Program-made: the position numbers and the translations under genes | Source of the DNA: Nisaea sp. | GTDB lineage: Bacteria > Pseudomonadota > Alphaproteobacteria > Thalassobaculales > Thalassobaculaceae | Reading direction: 5' to 3' | DNA: 64,000 bases | NCBI RefSeq assembly: GCF_034670185.1 | Contig: NZ_JAXMNY010000001.1 | Span: 1,955,224-2,019,223 of the forward strand | The notes under the pieces: model-generated | The model's database searches: none | What the model saw: the letters and a program-made list of their open reading frames with translations, nothing else | What the model was told of the DNA's origin: nothing | Shown: positions 34,601 to 42,998 of the stretch, in pieces | Layout: the number at the start of each line of letters is the position of its first letter | How positions within the stretch are numbered: the first letter of the stretch is position 1

Positions 34601-34684
34601 TCGTCACCCCGACGCAGGTCGGGGTCTATGGAGGACGCGCGCCACCCCATGATCGGTGGATCCCGACCTGCGTCGGGATGACGA
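34601..34684. repeat. REP-like long inverted repeat
   Basis: Two ~32-base arms face each other, tcgtcaccccgacgcaggtc... at 34601-34632 and its near-complement at 34653-34684, matching at about 27 of 32 positions, with a 20-base centre. The core CCCGACGCAGGTCGGG is itself nearly palindromic. It lies between two convergent genes. This is the form of a dispersed REP/MITE-like element found between genes in many alphaproteobacteria. It may also act as a bidirectional transcription stop. Confidence 0.75.
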
Positions 34685-34697
34685 TTGAAGCTCGGGA

Positions 34698-35309
34698 TTA
34701 GTAAAGCGCTTCCTTGTAACGCTCGACCATCTGCTCCTGGCTTTCGCCATCGTCCTTCAGACCGAGCTGATCCATGATCATCTTGCCGAGGGTCGGCAGC
34801 GTCGAGCGTTCGATCTGTACCTCCGGATCCCAGAGCCGGGAGCGCATCAGCGCCTTGGCGCAATGCAGGAAGGCAAGGTCGACCTTGATCTTCAGCACGG
34901 TGGCCGGAAGCCGCTTCTTCATCTCAAAGCCGGCAAGCAGCTCCGCATCGTCACGAATCTCGGCGGTGCCGCGAATGCGCAAGGTCTCATCAACGCCGGG
35001 GATCAGGAAGATCACCGAGCATGTCGGGTTCGAGAGGATATTCGTCAATGAATCAAGACGATTATTCCCCGGCCGGTCAGGAATCATGATGGTGTTGCTA
35101 TCTGGAACCGCAACGAAACCCGGCCCGTCACCACGCGGCGTGATGTCGACCACACCGTCCCCGTTGTGGGTCGCCAACAGCAGGAAGGGAGAGAGTTCGA
35201 TGAAGCGCTTGCAGTGCGGGTCCAGCGCGCTCAGCTCCTTCTCGACCGCGCGCCCAGCGGCAGGCCGATAGATTTCGCGCAGCGCCTCGACCGTTTCGAT
35301 CTTTGCCAT
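34698..35309 (-). CDS. Pyridoxamine 5'-phosphate oxidase-family (MSMEG_1061-type) FMN protein
   Basis: A 203-residue protein with the split beta-barrel of FMN-binding PPOX-family proteins. Signatures are FIELSPFLLLATHNGDGVVDITPRG, the substrate/flavin strand, and DRPGNNRLDSLTNILSNPTCSVIFLIPG. These match the MSMEG_1061-type subgroup rather than true PdxH. Members reduce or bind flavin or F420 cofactors with varied substrates, so the specific reaction is unknown. The ATG at 35309 is used; the upstream in-frame TTG adds seven residues without merit. It is convergent with the LysR gene across the REP-like repeat. Confidence 0.85.
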   Translation of the reverse strand: MAKIETVEALREIYRPAAGRAVEKELSALDPHCKRFIELSPFLLLATHNGDGVVDITPRGDGPGFVAVPDSNTIMIPDRPGNNRLDSLTNILSNPTCSVIFLIPGVDETLRIRGTAEIRDDAELLAGFEMKKRLPATVLKIKVDLAFLHCAKALMRSRLWDPEVQIERSTLPTLGKMIMDQLGLKDDGESQEQMVERYKEALY

Positions 35310-35488
35310 AACTTCCGTCCGGGTAAGCAACTGGGGCGCACATGCTGCTCTGCCGAGACTTTGACGTCAACTGGGCGTCGTCAACTCCGCCGGCACAACA
35401 CCGTATCGCGGAGAAATCCGTCTCCACTCGTGCTCATACCGTTCATGGTGCGGAGACTGCTAACGGACCGGTCATGCCGCAAGCCGGG

Positions 35489-35824
35489 TCATTTTCCGGC
35501 GCAGGTAACACACGTGGTGACGGCGGGATCGAGCTCCAGCCGCTTCAGCGGAATTTCCTCACCGCAGGAAACGCAATAACCGAAATCCTCATCCTCTATA
35601 CGGGCCAGAGCGGACGCAATGCGCCGCAGTTCCACCCCGCGGCGCCGTTCCGTTTCCTTGGCCATGGCTTGTCCCTGCAATGCATCCATACGAGAGAGGC
35701 GCCCGACCCGGCTCTGGTCGAGCTCGACCGGGTCCGTATCTCCCGATGCTGCTTGCATAACCGCTTTCAGCTCAGCGCGCCGAGCGAGCAAGAGATCGCG
35801 GAACTGGTCAAAATCGAACGCCAT
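35489..35824 (-). CDS. TraR/DksA-family zinc-finger protein
   Basis: A 111-residue protein of the DksA/TraR group that enters the RNA polymerase secondary channel. The N-terminal helical coiled coil (RDLLLARRAELKAVMQAA) is followed by a linker and the C4 zinc finger CVSCGEEIPLKRLELDPAVT then CVTC. The coiled-coil tip shows DQSRVGRLSRMDALQGQ. It is shorter than true DksA (~150 residues), as in the small family members. The ATG at 35824 avoids 17 poorly supported residues. It follows fliG by only 25 bases and probably shares its message. Confidence 0.88.
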   Translation of the reverse strand: MAFDFDQFRDLLLARRAELKAVMQAASGDTDPVELDQSRVGRLSRMDALQGQAMAKETERRRGVELRRIASALARIEDEDFGYCVSCGEEIPLKRLELDPAVTTCVTCAGK

Positions 35825-35849
35825 AGAAATGATCGTACAACGTGCATAA

Positions 35850-36872
35850 TCAGTAAACCAGCTGATCGTCACCACCGGAGCCGCCGATCACAAGCTCGCC
35901 TCTGTCGGCGAGGTCCTTCGCAGCCGTCACCATGGCAGTCTGCGCGTCCTCAACATCCTTCAGGCGCATCGGGCCGAGCGACTGCATGTCCTCGCGCAGC
36001 AACTTGGCCGCACGTTCGGACATGTTGGAGAAGAACAGATCCTTCAACTCCTCCGACGCGCCCTTCAGCGCGATGGTGAGCTTGTCCTTGTCGAGCGCGC
36101 GGAGCAGCGTCTGCACACCCGCCGGGTCGACGCGGGAAAGATCCTCGAAGGTGAACATCAGGCTGCGGATCTTCTCGGCGCTGTCCTTGTTGCGCTCTTC
36201 CAGCGCGGACAGGAAGCGGGACTCGGTCGCCCGATCCAGATTATTGAAGATCTCCGCCATCATCTCGTGACTGTCGCGCCGGTTGGTGCGGGCGAGGTTC
36301 GACATAAACTCGGTGCGCAGCACGCGCTCCACGTCTTTCTCGATGTCCTTGTTCACCGCTTCCATGCGGAGCATCCGCATGACGACTTCCATCGCGAAGT
36401 TTTCCGGCAGGATCGACAGCACCTTGCCGGCATGGGCCTGGCCGATTTTGCCAAGGATCACGGCGACGGTCTGCGGATATTCATTCTTCAGGAAGTTCGC
36501 GAGAACCTGCTCGTTCACATTGGCGAGCTTGTCCCACATGGTCCGGCCGGCCGGACCACGGATCTCCTCCATGATATCGCCGACGCGGTCTCCGCCGAGC
36601 ACCTTGGTCAGCAGCCGCTCGGTCGAATCCATGGAGCCGACGAGAGAACCGGTCGAGGAAACCTGTTCGGCGAATTCGACAAAGAGGCGTTCGACGATGT
36701 TGGAGCTGACGGTTCCGAGCCCCGCCATAACCTGGGAGACTTCCTTGATTTCTTCATCATCGAGAAGGGCAAACAATTTACCTGCCTGCTCCTCGCCGAG
36801 CGACATTAGCAGGATGGCAGACTTCTCAGGGCCGGTGATGCCCCGATAATCCTCTCGAACCCGCATTCCCAT
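35850..36872 (-). CDS. fliG: Flagellar motor switch protein FliG
   Basis: A 340-residue rotor protein that couples stator torque to MS-ring rotation. The N-terminal MAGLGTVSSNIVERLFVEF region, the middle-domain EHPQ-type motif as NEYPQTVAVIL, and the C-terminal torque helix (MFTFEDLSRVDPAGVQTLLRALDKDKL) are all present. The ATG at 36872 is chosen because GAGG lies nine bases upstream; a TTG ten codons earlier is less likely. No fliF, fliH or fliN genes adjoin it, so this is a fliG separated from the usual fliFGHI cluster. The small DksA-like gene is directly downstream. Confidence 0.95.
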   Translation of the reverse strand: MGMRVREDYRGITGPEKSAILLMSLGEEQAGKLFALLDDEEIKEVSQVMAGLGTVSSNIVERLFVEFAEQVSSTGSLVGSMDSTERLLTKVLGGDRVGDIMEEIRGPAGRTMWDKLANVNEQVLANFLKNEYPQTVAVILGKIGQAHAGKVLSILPENFAMEVVMRMLRMEAVNKDIEKDVERVLRTEFMSNLARTNRRDSHEMMAEIFNNLDRATESRFLSALEERNKDSAEKIRSLMFTFEDLSRVDPAGVQTLLRALDKDKLTIALKGASEELKDLFFSNMSERAAKLLREDMQSLGPMRLKDVEDAQTAMVTAAKDLADRGELVIGGSGGDDQLVY

Positions 36873-37120
36873 GGTAGCCGTCCTCAAAAAGGCATCAGTC
36901 AAGATAAATCGGTGAATCTTAACATGAAGCGCTGGAGGCCTGAACCCATTAACAACAATTCTATCAAGGAGAATATCTGCTCATATTAACGCGAAAACCG
37001 GCCGTCGATGGATTTACCATATCTTCAGGGTTGCGGGCCTAATGTCGGATTACTCGGAAAAATTTGCGCTCATTGCAGTGCGCATTTGCCGTTTGCCCCA
37101 TTCAGAAGGCTTTGACCACC

Positions 37121-38464
37121 ATGACTGTCCAGCAGTTGACCACAAAAGACCGATTGAAAACGATGCTTGCAAGCGGATCCCGTCCACTCGGCGGACAACT
37201 GCAATTTCTCGGTCTCGACGAAGTGAAGCAGCAGCTGGGTGATCGGTGGGCGACAAAAAAGGACTTCATCCGTTCATTGTGCCAACGGACAGTCAAACCG
37301 CATATCGGCAAATCCGACCTTTGCCTGGAATATGGTGAACTCGGCTTCGTCATCCTGTTCGGCGAGCTCGATGATGAAACAGCGACGATCAAGTGCGGCC
37401 TGATCAAAGCGGAGATTCTTCGCCAGTTGAAAGGCGACGATGAGCTTGCCAGCCTCAATGTTCAGACATCGGTCGGGGATTTGGCGACTGGAGGCACGAG
37501 CAGCGCGAGCCTTGCGGACCTGATCGAGAAAGCCGTGAGCAGCAAAGCAGAGAAGCCGATCGATCCGCGAGCTGATGATGCTCCCGAAAGCATGACGCAC
37601 GACTCTCCCCCGGCCGAGGTGTTTGACTATTCCGAGAAACAGAAAGCCAATTTCCAGCAGGCGCAATGGGCCTCGATCAAATCGACCCTGCAGCCTGGAT
37701 CAGATCCCTTCAACTTCCAGGGAGAGGAACAGCACATTGGCCTCGGCGAAGTAGATTTCGGCTTCCTGCCTCTGGTCAATCAGAAGAGCGGAGTCATTTC
37801 GATTTTTCATTGCGCTGCGGTTCGCCTCGATTCTTTTGACAGAATCATCAACGGGCATGACGTGCTCACGGACAGTGCCAACGAGAAATCCGCCATCGAA
37901 CTGGATCTGTTGACCCTTGCCCGCGCAAAAATCGGCCTGATGGACATGACCATGCGCAAACGGATTGCGCTGGTTTCCATTCCGCTCAGTTACGCCACCC
38001 TGTCGCGCCCGCGCGCCAGACAGGATTTTCTGGCCGCATTAAAAACGGTCCCAACAGAATTGCAGCGTTATCTGGTCGTCACCCTGACTGGCTTTCCGGA
38101 CGGCGTTCCGACAGGCACGCTCGCAGAATACGTCCATCTGATCAAAAACAATGTCAGGGGGGTCGCCGCCCGTGTTCTTCCGGGGACGAGCAGCTTGAAA
38201 TCGCTTAAGGAAGCTGGCGTCCAGATTGTCGGGTTCAAGTTTCCGGAGGCCGAGCCAGTCTCTGCGAAAATGGCGGAGACCATGCTCACTTTCAAAAAGA
38301 ACGCGAGCAAGTTCGGCCTCAGTACTTTTGTCCGGAACCTGAAACGGAAAGACCTGGTCCGCGCGGCGATAGATCTTGAGTATGACTATTTCAGCGGGCC
38401 CGCCATCGCCGATCTTTCCGATTATGTTGGCCCGGTCAGAGATGTCGACCTTTCAGCCTTCTGA
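37121..38464 (+). CDS. Divergent signalling-like protein, possible degenerate EAL-type domain
   Basis: A 447-residue cytosolic protein I do not recognise with certainty. Residues ~55-115 (HIGKSDLCLEYGELGFVILFGELDDETATIKC) have the strand-helix spacing of a degenerate GGDEF-like region. Residues ~220-425 alternate strands and helices as in an EAL-type barrel (RIALVSIPLSYATLSRPRAR, then RGVAARVLPGTSSLKSLKEAGVQIVGFKF). The catalytic EAL motif and downstream acidic metal ligands are missing, so phosphodiesterase activity is unlikely. The ATG at 37121 has AAGG about eleven bases upstream. It is divergent from fliG, which makes a link to motility possible. Confidence 0.5.
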   Translation: MTVQQLTTKDRLKTMLASGSRPLGGQLQFLGLDEVKQQLGDRWATKKDFIRSLCQRTVKPHIGKSDLCLEYGELGFVILFGELDDETATIKCGLIKAEILRQLKGDDELASLNVQTSVGDLATGGTSSASLADLIEKAVSSKAEKPIDPRADDAPESMTHDSPPAEVFDYSEKQKANFQQAQWASIKSTLQPGSDPFNFQGEEQHIGLGEVDFGFLPLVNQKSGVISIFHCAAVRLDSFDRIINGHDVLTDSANEKSAIELDLLTLARAKIGLMDMTMRKRIALVSIPLSYATLSRPRARQDFLAALKTVPTELQRYLVVTLTGFPDGVPTGTLAEYVHLIKNNVRGVAARVLPGTSSLKSLKEAGVQIVGFKFPEAEPVSAKMAETMLTFKKNASKFGLSTFVRNLKRKDLVRAAIDLEYDYFSGPAIADLSDYVGPVRDVDLSAF

Positions 38465-38483
38465 CCGGTACCGCTTCCCCGCG

Positions 38484-39296
38484 TCAGTGTGCGAAGATCA
38501 CCGGAATATCCGCCTGATCGAGGATCTGGCGGGTCGCGCCGCCAAAGATCAGCTGGGTCAGCCGGCTCTGCGTATAGGCGCCCTTCAGCATCAGATCCGC
38601 GCCAAGATCGCGCGAAATCTCGACCATCTTGGCTCCCGGCCCGTTCGGCGCCTCGCTCTTGTGCTGCTCAGCCTTGATACCGTGGCCGGCAAGATACTTC
38701 TGCAGGGCCTTGCCATCCGGCCCTGAGGCGTACCAGCCCTCAAGCTCAACGATATGAACCGCCTTGGCGGAACATAGGATCGGCAGGCTCTGCCCGATCA
38801 GCCGCGCCGTTTCGGTGCTCCGGTTCCAGGCGACCACAACCGTATCCCCAAACGGCTTGTCCCAACCTTCTGGCGTCAGCATGACCGGACGGCCGCCTTC
38901 GAACAGGGCCATCTCGAACAGGGTCTGCCAGTGCGGGCTTCGGGTTGCCCGCGCCACCACGGTAAGATCAAAAACGCGCGACTCCTCGCCAACCTGACGC
39001 CAGTTCGACAGACGCTGCAACTCGACGGAAACCCTGCCCCCAAGATCGGCCGGCAGCGTCTGCTTCGCGGCAAGGAACTGAGCCTCTGCCTGCTCCCGCT
39101 GCGCGGCAACCTCCTCATCAATTCCCTCGTAAGACACCACACCGCCGCTCATTGGATCGACAATCACCGGATCCGGCAGGCGCGGGTAGAACAAGGCAGT
39201 GACTTGACCGTCAAACCGGCTGGCAAAGCGGGTAGCGGCCGAAATCGGCGCCACATCGGCATTGTCGGCCCCGAACGGGAGAAGGATTTGTTTCAT
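38484..39296 (-). CDS. Universal stress protein (UspA family), tandem-domain type
   Basis: A 270-residue protein with two Usp-like units. The N-terminal unit begins MKQILLPFGADNADVAPISAATRFASRFDGQVTALFYP. The C-terminal unit begins FGDTVVVAWNRSTETARLIGQSLPIL and ends with GADLMLKGAYTQSRLTQLIFGGATRQILDQADIPVIFAH, the nucleotide-binding G-x2-G type tail. Tandem Usp proteins of this length usually act as dimers in stress survival; the ligand is not predictable. It is convergent with the EAL-like gene, with 19 bases between. Confidence 0.9.
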   Translation of the reverse strand: MKQILLPFGADNADVAPISAATRFASRFDGQVTALFYPRLPDPVIVDPMSGGVVSYEGIDEEVAAQREQAEAQFLAAKQTLPADLGGRVSVELQRLSNWRQVGEESRVFDLTVVARATRSPHWQTLFEMALFEGGRPVMLTPEGWDKPFGDTVVVAWNRSTETARLIGQSLPILCSAKAVHIVELEGWYASGPDGKALQKYLAGHGIKAEQHKSEAPNGPGAKMVEISRDLGADLMLKGAYTQSRLTQLIFGGATRQILDQADIPVIFAH

Positions 39297-39395
39297 TGAA
39301 TGCGTCCCCTTTTCATACCGCAGCCTAGGCCGATCACGGCGCCGAATAAAGACCCAAGCGGCAAAGAAAGCATAGCAGAAGTGCGGAAACCGACT

Positions 39396-40262
39396 CTAAC
39401 CCAAACTGCCCGTCGCATCGTTCAATGACCAGTCATAGGCATAGCCTACAGCGACGTTGTCCTTCAGCATCCGGCGCAGCCGCGGCAATGCGTAAAGACG
39501 AAGGTGCGCCAGTATGGCGCTGCGAGAGCCGCCAAGATCATCCGCATACCATTCATAGAGACGCGAGAGAGTTGCCATCCTACCGTCGGCCCAGACGCCG
39601 CGCGGGTGATTGACGAAATCGAGCGCCTGCTCGTCAAGTAGCCTGTCGACGTTGGCGCCGGTGAACCCTTGCGCCAACAGGCCTGGTGATCCGACCGCGC
39701 CGTAACAAAGTCCGTAATGCACGCGGCCGTCGCGCCAATAAGCGCGGAGAATGCCGTTGCGGATATCGGTGAGACTGAGACGACGCCCCTCGACCTCGAT
39801 GATCGGCCTGTCCCACGGGGTTCCGTTGCCGAAATCGATGTCACGCACCGACAGCACGAGATAAGCCCGGGCGATCAGGCGCACCACCAGGGCATTGTGC
39901 AGATTGAGCCAGAAAGCATATTGCTCCGGGCGGTCCAGAGTGTGGACCGGAGTTGCGGCCAGCGTCCCTAGATACGTATCGAGCAACTCCCATTCCGCAG
40001 TCGGGATCTCACCATAGGGCAGCATCGGAACATGGTCCGACCTCAGCCTCCGGTATTTGGAGAGGAACCTGTCCCAGAGGCGATGATCGACCAACCGGCG
40101 CGAGCCCGCCACATGCGGCCGCCAATCCTCCAGCGGCCGCACAGGTCCCGGCGTGAAAGGCCGTTCTGACCGGGAGGAACCTCCGGCACAGCCGCCGAGT
40201 ACTACAGCAAGAACGCCGCCGATCGTCACCTCGCGGCGGGTCGGTCCGGGCCTTGAGGTCAC
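39396..40262 (-). CDS. DUF547 lipoprotein
   Basis: A 288-residue exported protein. The N-terminus has arginines followed by a hydrophobic stretch and a lipobox (VLAVVLGGCAGG), suggesting an outer- or inner-membrane lipoprotein, possibly Tat-exported given the RR near the start. The body matches DUF547: EQYAFWLNLHNALVVRL, GTPWDRPIIEVEGRRLSLTDIRNGILR, and VHYGLCYGAVGSPGL. In most relatives the last motif has CGAxxCPPL, so the second cysteine is replaced here by serine. The function of DUF547 is unknown. It overlaps the downstream end of the hydratase gene by four bases and is likely co-transcribed with it. Confidence 0.85.
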   Translation of the reverse strand: MTSRPGPTRREVTIGGVLAVVLGGCAGGSSRSERPFTPGPVRPLEDWRPHVAGSRRLVDHRLWDRFLSKYRRLRSDHVPMLPYGEIPTAEWELLDTYLGTLAATPVHTLDRPEQYAFWLNLHNALVVRLIARAYLVLSVRDIDFGNGTPWDRPIIEVEGRRLSLTDIRNGILRAYWRDGRVHYGLCYGAVGSPGLLAQGFTGANVDRLLDEQALDFVNHPRGVWADGRMATLSRLYEWYADDLGGSRSAILAHLRLYALPRLRRMLKDNVAVGYAYDWSLNDATGSLG

Positions 40263-41062
40263 GGGACGGTCGACATCTGAACCGATCCGATCCCTTCGAC
40301 TTCATAGAAGAAGTGCTCTCCCGCATTTGGAAAGCGGGTTTTCAGGGTGGACCCTGTCATCACGATCATCCCGGCTTCCAGCGCTCGTCCCTGGGCGGAC
40401 AGCGTGTTGGCAGCCCAGGCCAGAGCGGTCAGCGGGTTGCCGAGCGCCGCGCCGGTTGTCGCGGTCTCTGTTTCCGCACCGGCTTCCAGACGCGTCGGCG
40501 TGGCGGTCAGATCAAAACCGCGCCAGTCCATCACCGGCTCACCCAGCACAACGCCGCCGGACCAGGCATTATCGGCCACCAGCGATTTCGCATCGAAATT
40601 CTCGTAAACCGCGTTGCGGTCCTCGATAAGCTCGAAAGCCGGTATCACGGCGTCTACGAATGGCGCGATCGACGTCGCATCGTAAGATCCGGGAGGGACC
40701 GTGCGGCCAAGCCGCAGCGCCAGCTCGAATTCAATGCCGACATGCTGGAACCCGGCCAAGGAGACCTCCGCTGGCGACGGCACCACTGTATCGTCGAAGA
40801 TCGCGCCGAGCAGTGGATGATCAACACCGACAAAGGCCTGCATCGCGGCAGAGGTCAGCGCGATCTTGTATCCCGCTATGCTGGCGCCGCTGCGCTCCTG
40901 ACGCATGGAGACAAACGCCTCCTGGGCCCTGTAGGCCTCTGCAATGTCTGACAGCGCCAGTTCCCCTGAAAGCGCCACATACGGCACGCAGCCCGCATGC
41001 TCATCCAGCAGATGCCGGGCCACGGCCCGCTCCTTCTCCAAATCCCTGCCGGCCTCGGCCAT
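40259..41062 (-). CDS. 2-keto-4-pentenoate hydratase / fumarylacetoacetase-family protein
   Basis: A 267-residue member of the FAH superfamily, closest in form to MhpD-like hydratases that add water to 2-hydroxypenta-2,4-dienoate in aromatic ring degradation. Helical N-terminal residues (ARHLLDEHAGCVPYVALSGELALSDIAEAYRAQ) precede the beta core with GYKIALTSAAMQAF, the acidic metal ligands in IEFELALRLG, and DWRGFDLTATPTR. The ATG at 41062 has GGAGGAG just upstream. The last codons overlap the DUF547 gene. No other aromatic-degradation genes are close, so the true substrate is uncertain. Confidence 0.85.
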   Translation of the reverse strand: MAEAGRDLEKERAVARHLLDEHAGCVPYVALSGELALSDIAEAYRAQEAFVSMRQERSGASIAGYKIALTSAAMQAFVGVDHPLLGAIFDDTVVPSPAEVSLAGFQHVGIEFELALRLGRTVPPGSYDATSIAPFVDAVIPAFELIEDRNAVYENFDAKSLVADNAWSGGVVLGEPVMDWRGFDLTATPTRLEAGAETETATTGAALGNPLTALAWAANTLSAQGRALEAGMIVMTGSTLKTRFPNAGEHFFYEVEGIGSVQMSTVP

Positions 41063-41206
41063 GGTGGTCTCCTCCTTCTTCTCGTTCAGGCGCAAGTCTC
41101 CCCGATACCGGGCCGTCCCTCAAGCACGTGCTACGCTTGACGGCAAGTCCGTTCGTGACACAGTCCACACAAAGGATTCCGGGCATCGGGTTTTGGGGGA
41201 GCCGTA

Positions 41207-42019
41207 ATGGCGCAGGAAAAGACTCAACAAGAAACACAATCGTCGGCTTTCGAGGCCCACACCCCGGCCCGGATCGCCGAACTTGTCGAGACATCCGGCA
41301 TCGGCAAGGCTCGGCTCCCTGCCCTCAAGATCCTACTCCTCGCCGTTCTCGCGGGGGCCTTCATCTCCCTCGGAGCGATGGTCTTCACAGTCACCGTCAC
41401 GGGCAGCGAACTCGGTCTAGGCCCGACCCGGCTGCTCGGCGGGATAGCCTTTTCTCTCGGCCTCATCCTGGTCGTTGTCGGCGGTGCCGAGCTTTTCACC
41501 GGGAACAGCCTGATGGTCATGGCCTGGGTCGATGGCAAGGTCGGCACGAAAGGCCTCATCCGAAACTGGAGCCTTGTCTATCTCGGCAACCTCGCCGGGG
41601 CCGTCACCACCGCCTTCATTGCCTGGCGCGCCGGCGTGCTCGAGATCGGGGGCGGCGCGGTTCTGGAAACCGCAACCCGGATCGCCATTGGAAAACTCGA
41701 ACTTTCATTCGAACAATCCTTCTGGCGCGGCCTCCTGTGTAACGTTCTGGTTTGCCTCGCCGTCTGGCTCTGCATAGCGGCCCGCACAGTCTCCGGCAAA
41801 ATTCTCGCCATCCTGTTCCCGATCAGCGCATTCGTCGCCATCGGCCTCGAGCATTCCATCGCCAATATGTACTTTCTGCCCCTCGCCGCTTTTTCGGGAA
41901 TTCCCGAAGCAAGCCTCATGCGAATCGCAGGTAATCTGCTGCCGGTCACTCTCGGCAACATGGTCGGGGGCGGAGTATTCGTGGCCTTGATTTATTGGAT
42001 GATCTACCGCCGCCCTTAG
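41207..42019 (+). CDS. Formate/nitrite transporter (FNT) family channel
   Basis: A 270-residue inner-membrane protein with about six hydrophobic helices, as in pentameric FNT channels for formate, nitrite or hydrosulfide. Family signatures are LAGAFISLGAMVFTVTV in the first helix, GGAELFTGNSLMVMAW for the first re-entrant loop, and GLEHSIANMYFLP for the second, with the family histidine in EHSIANMY. Neither focA/pfl nor nir genes lie nearby, so the anion is not known. It is divergent from the hydratase gene. Confidence 0.93.
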   Translation: MAQEKTQQETQSSAFEAHTPARIAELVETSGIGKARLPALKILLLAVLAGAFISLGAMVFTVTVTGSELGLGPTRLLGGIAFSLGLILVVVGGAELFTGNSLMVMAWVDGKVGTKGLIRNWSLVYLGNLAGAVTTAFIAWRAGVLEIGGGAVLETATRIAIGKLELSFEQSFWRGLLCNVLVCLAVWLCIAARTVSGKILAILFPISAFVAIGLEHSIANMYFLPLAAFSGIPEASLMRIAGNLLPVTLGNMVGGGVFVALIYWMIYRRP

Positions 42020-42205
42020 GGGTTTTTAAACCAATAATATGGTAATTTATCAGCGACATAGACGAATGCGGGCATAAAAAACAGACCGGCGCCGAGAATC
42101 AAGGCGCAATGAGTGCGCATTATTTTCTGGAAATTGATTTCGTTCGAACTTATTTACTAAGTCATTGAGATGTAACCCGTGCGGGAAAGGTGCGAGGCGG
42201 CCGAT

Positions 42206-42595
42206 ATGGTCATCAAAGGTAAGGTGAAGAAATCGATCAAGAAGCAGATACGCCACCAGGGCTTTGCCGAGGTGGATCTGACGCTTGACCAGATTCAGAA
42301 ACTTAACCTGATCAATGACGACCGCGGCATGGACCGGGAAAACGAACGGTTCTGGAAGCTGGTCCGCGCCATCCGGGATCACGGCTACGCATCATCCGAC
42401 CCGCTCCACATCTTCTATCTCGACGACAGCTTCGTGCTTGTCGATGGCGGCCACCGTTTGACCGCCGCCCGAAAGGTGGCGGAAGAATGGCTGTCAAACC
42501 TGTTCCGGGAAAAGGTCCACTATATCAGCTGCCTGGTGACAGAAGGCCCGCTGCAGGATGTCTCGGACAACGACAACCGCTCCCTGCCTGCCTGA
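42206..42595 (+). CDS. ParB/sulfiredoxin-fold small protein
   Basis: A 129-residue basic protein with a ParB/Srx-like nuclease-fold core: VDLTLDQIQKLNLINDDRG, a helical middle, then VLVDGGHRLTAARKV, the classic GERRxxA-type motif (here DGGHRLTAA). No helix-turn-helix domain follows, so it is not a chromosome-partitioning ParB. The ATG at 42206 is chosen for GAGG eight bases upstream; a GTG at 42179 is possible. Small single-domain members act as DNA-binding or enzymatic adaptors and the role here is unknown. It lies just upstream of tRNA-Arg. Confidence 0.7.
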   Translation: MVIKGKVKKSIKKQIRHQGFAEVDLTLDQIQKLNLINDDRGMDRENERFWKLVRAIRDHGYASSDPLHIFYLDDSFVLVDGGHRLTAARKVAEEWLSNLFREKVHYISCLVTEGPLQDVSDNDNRSLPA

Positions 42596-42673
42596 CCGAC
42601 CAAGATTCCGCTCACTTAGCCAGCCGCGCCCCATTGGCAATCGTGGCCCGCTCCTGTATCAGTTCGCCTAGGC

Positions 42674-42750
42674 GGCCCCGTAGCTCAGCAGGATAGAGCG
42701 ACAGATTCCTAATCTGTAGGTCACTGGTTCGAATCCAGTCGGGGTCACCA
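42674..42750 (+). tRNA. tRNA-Arg(CCT)
   Basis: A 77-nt tRNA with acceptor GGCCCCG pairing to CGGGGTC (one G-T) and an encoded CCA. The anticodon stem ACAGA/TCTGT encloses loop TTCCTAA, giving anticodon CCT for the rare arginine codon AGG. The T arm GGTTCGAATCC is standard. Accessory genes follow it downstream. Confidence 0.95.
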
Positions 42751-42806
42751 CTTTTCTTCTCATACAATCCAACGCGAAAACCGAGTCTGAATCATAATCT
42801 CTAGGG

Positions 42807-42887
42807 GTGCCAGAGATTGATGTGGAGTGGTCACGTCAGGCGCTGGCAACCATTCATGCATACAGGGAGGTCACGGGGGTTGAGTGA
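42807..42887 (+). pseudogene. Possible remnant of a ParE/RelE-type toxin N-terminus
   Basis: A 26-codon frame begins GTG and translates as VPEIDVEWSRQALATIHAYR followed by EVTGVE and a stop. The stretch VEWSRQALATI resembles the conserved first strand and helix of ParE toxins. The rest of the toxin and the antitoxin are absent. It could be a decayed fragment left after tRNA-Arg by an integration or deletion. Low confidence: the match covers about twenty residues. Confidence 0.25.
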
Positions 42888-42998
42888 CCAAACAATAAAA
42901 AACGAAACCCCGCCAATATACACCCATCATTTTCCGCACACTCCAAGACGTCGCATGGCGCATGCTATCGTTCTCTTGCCATAAAAAGGAGAACCGGC

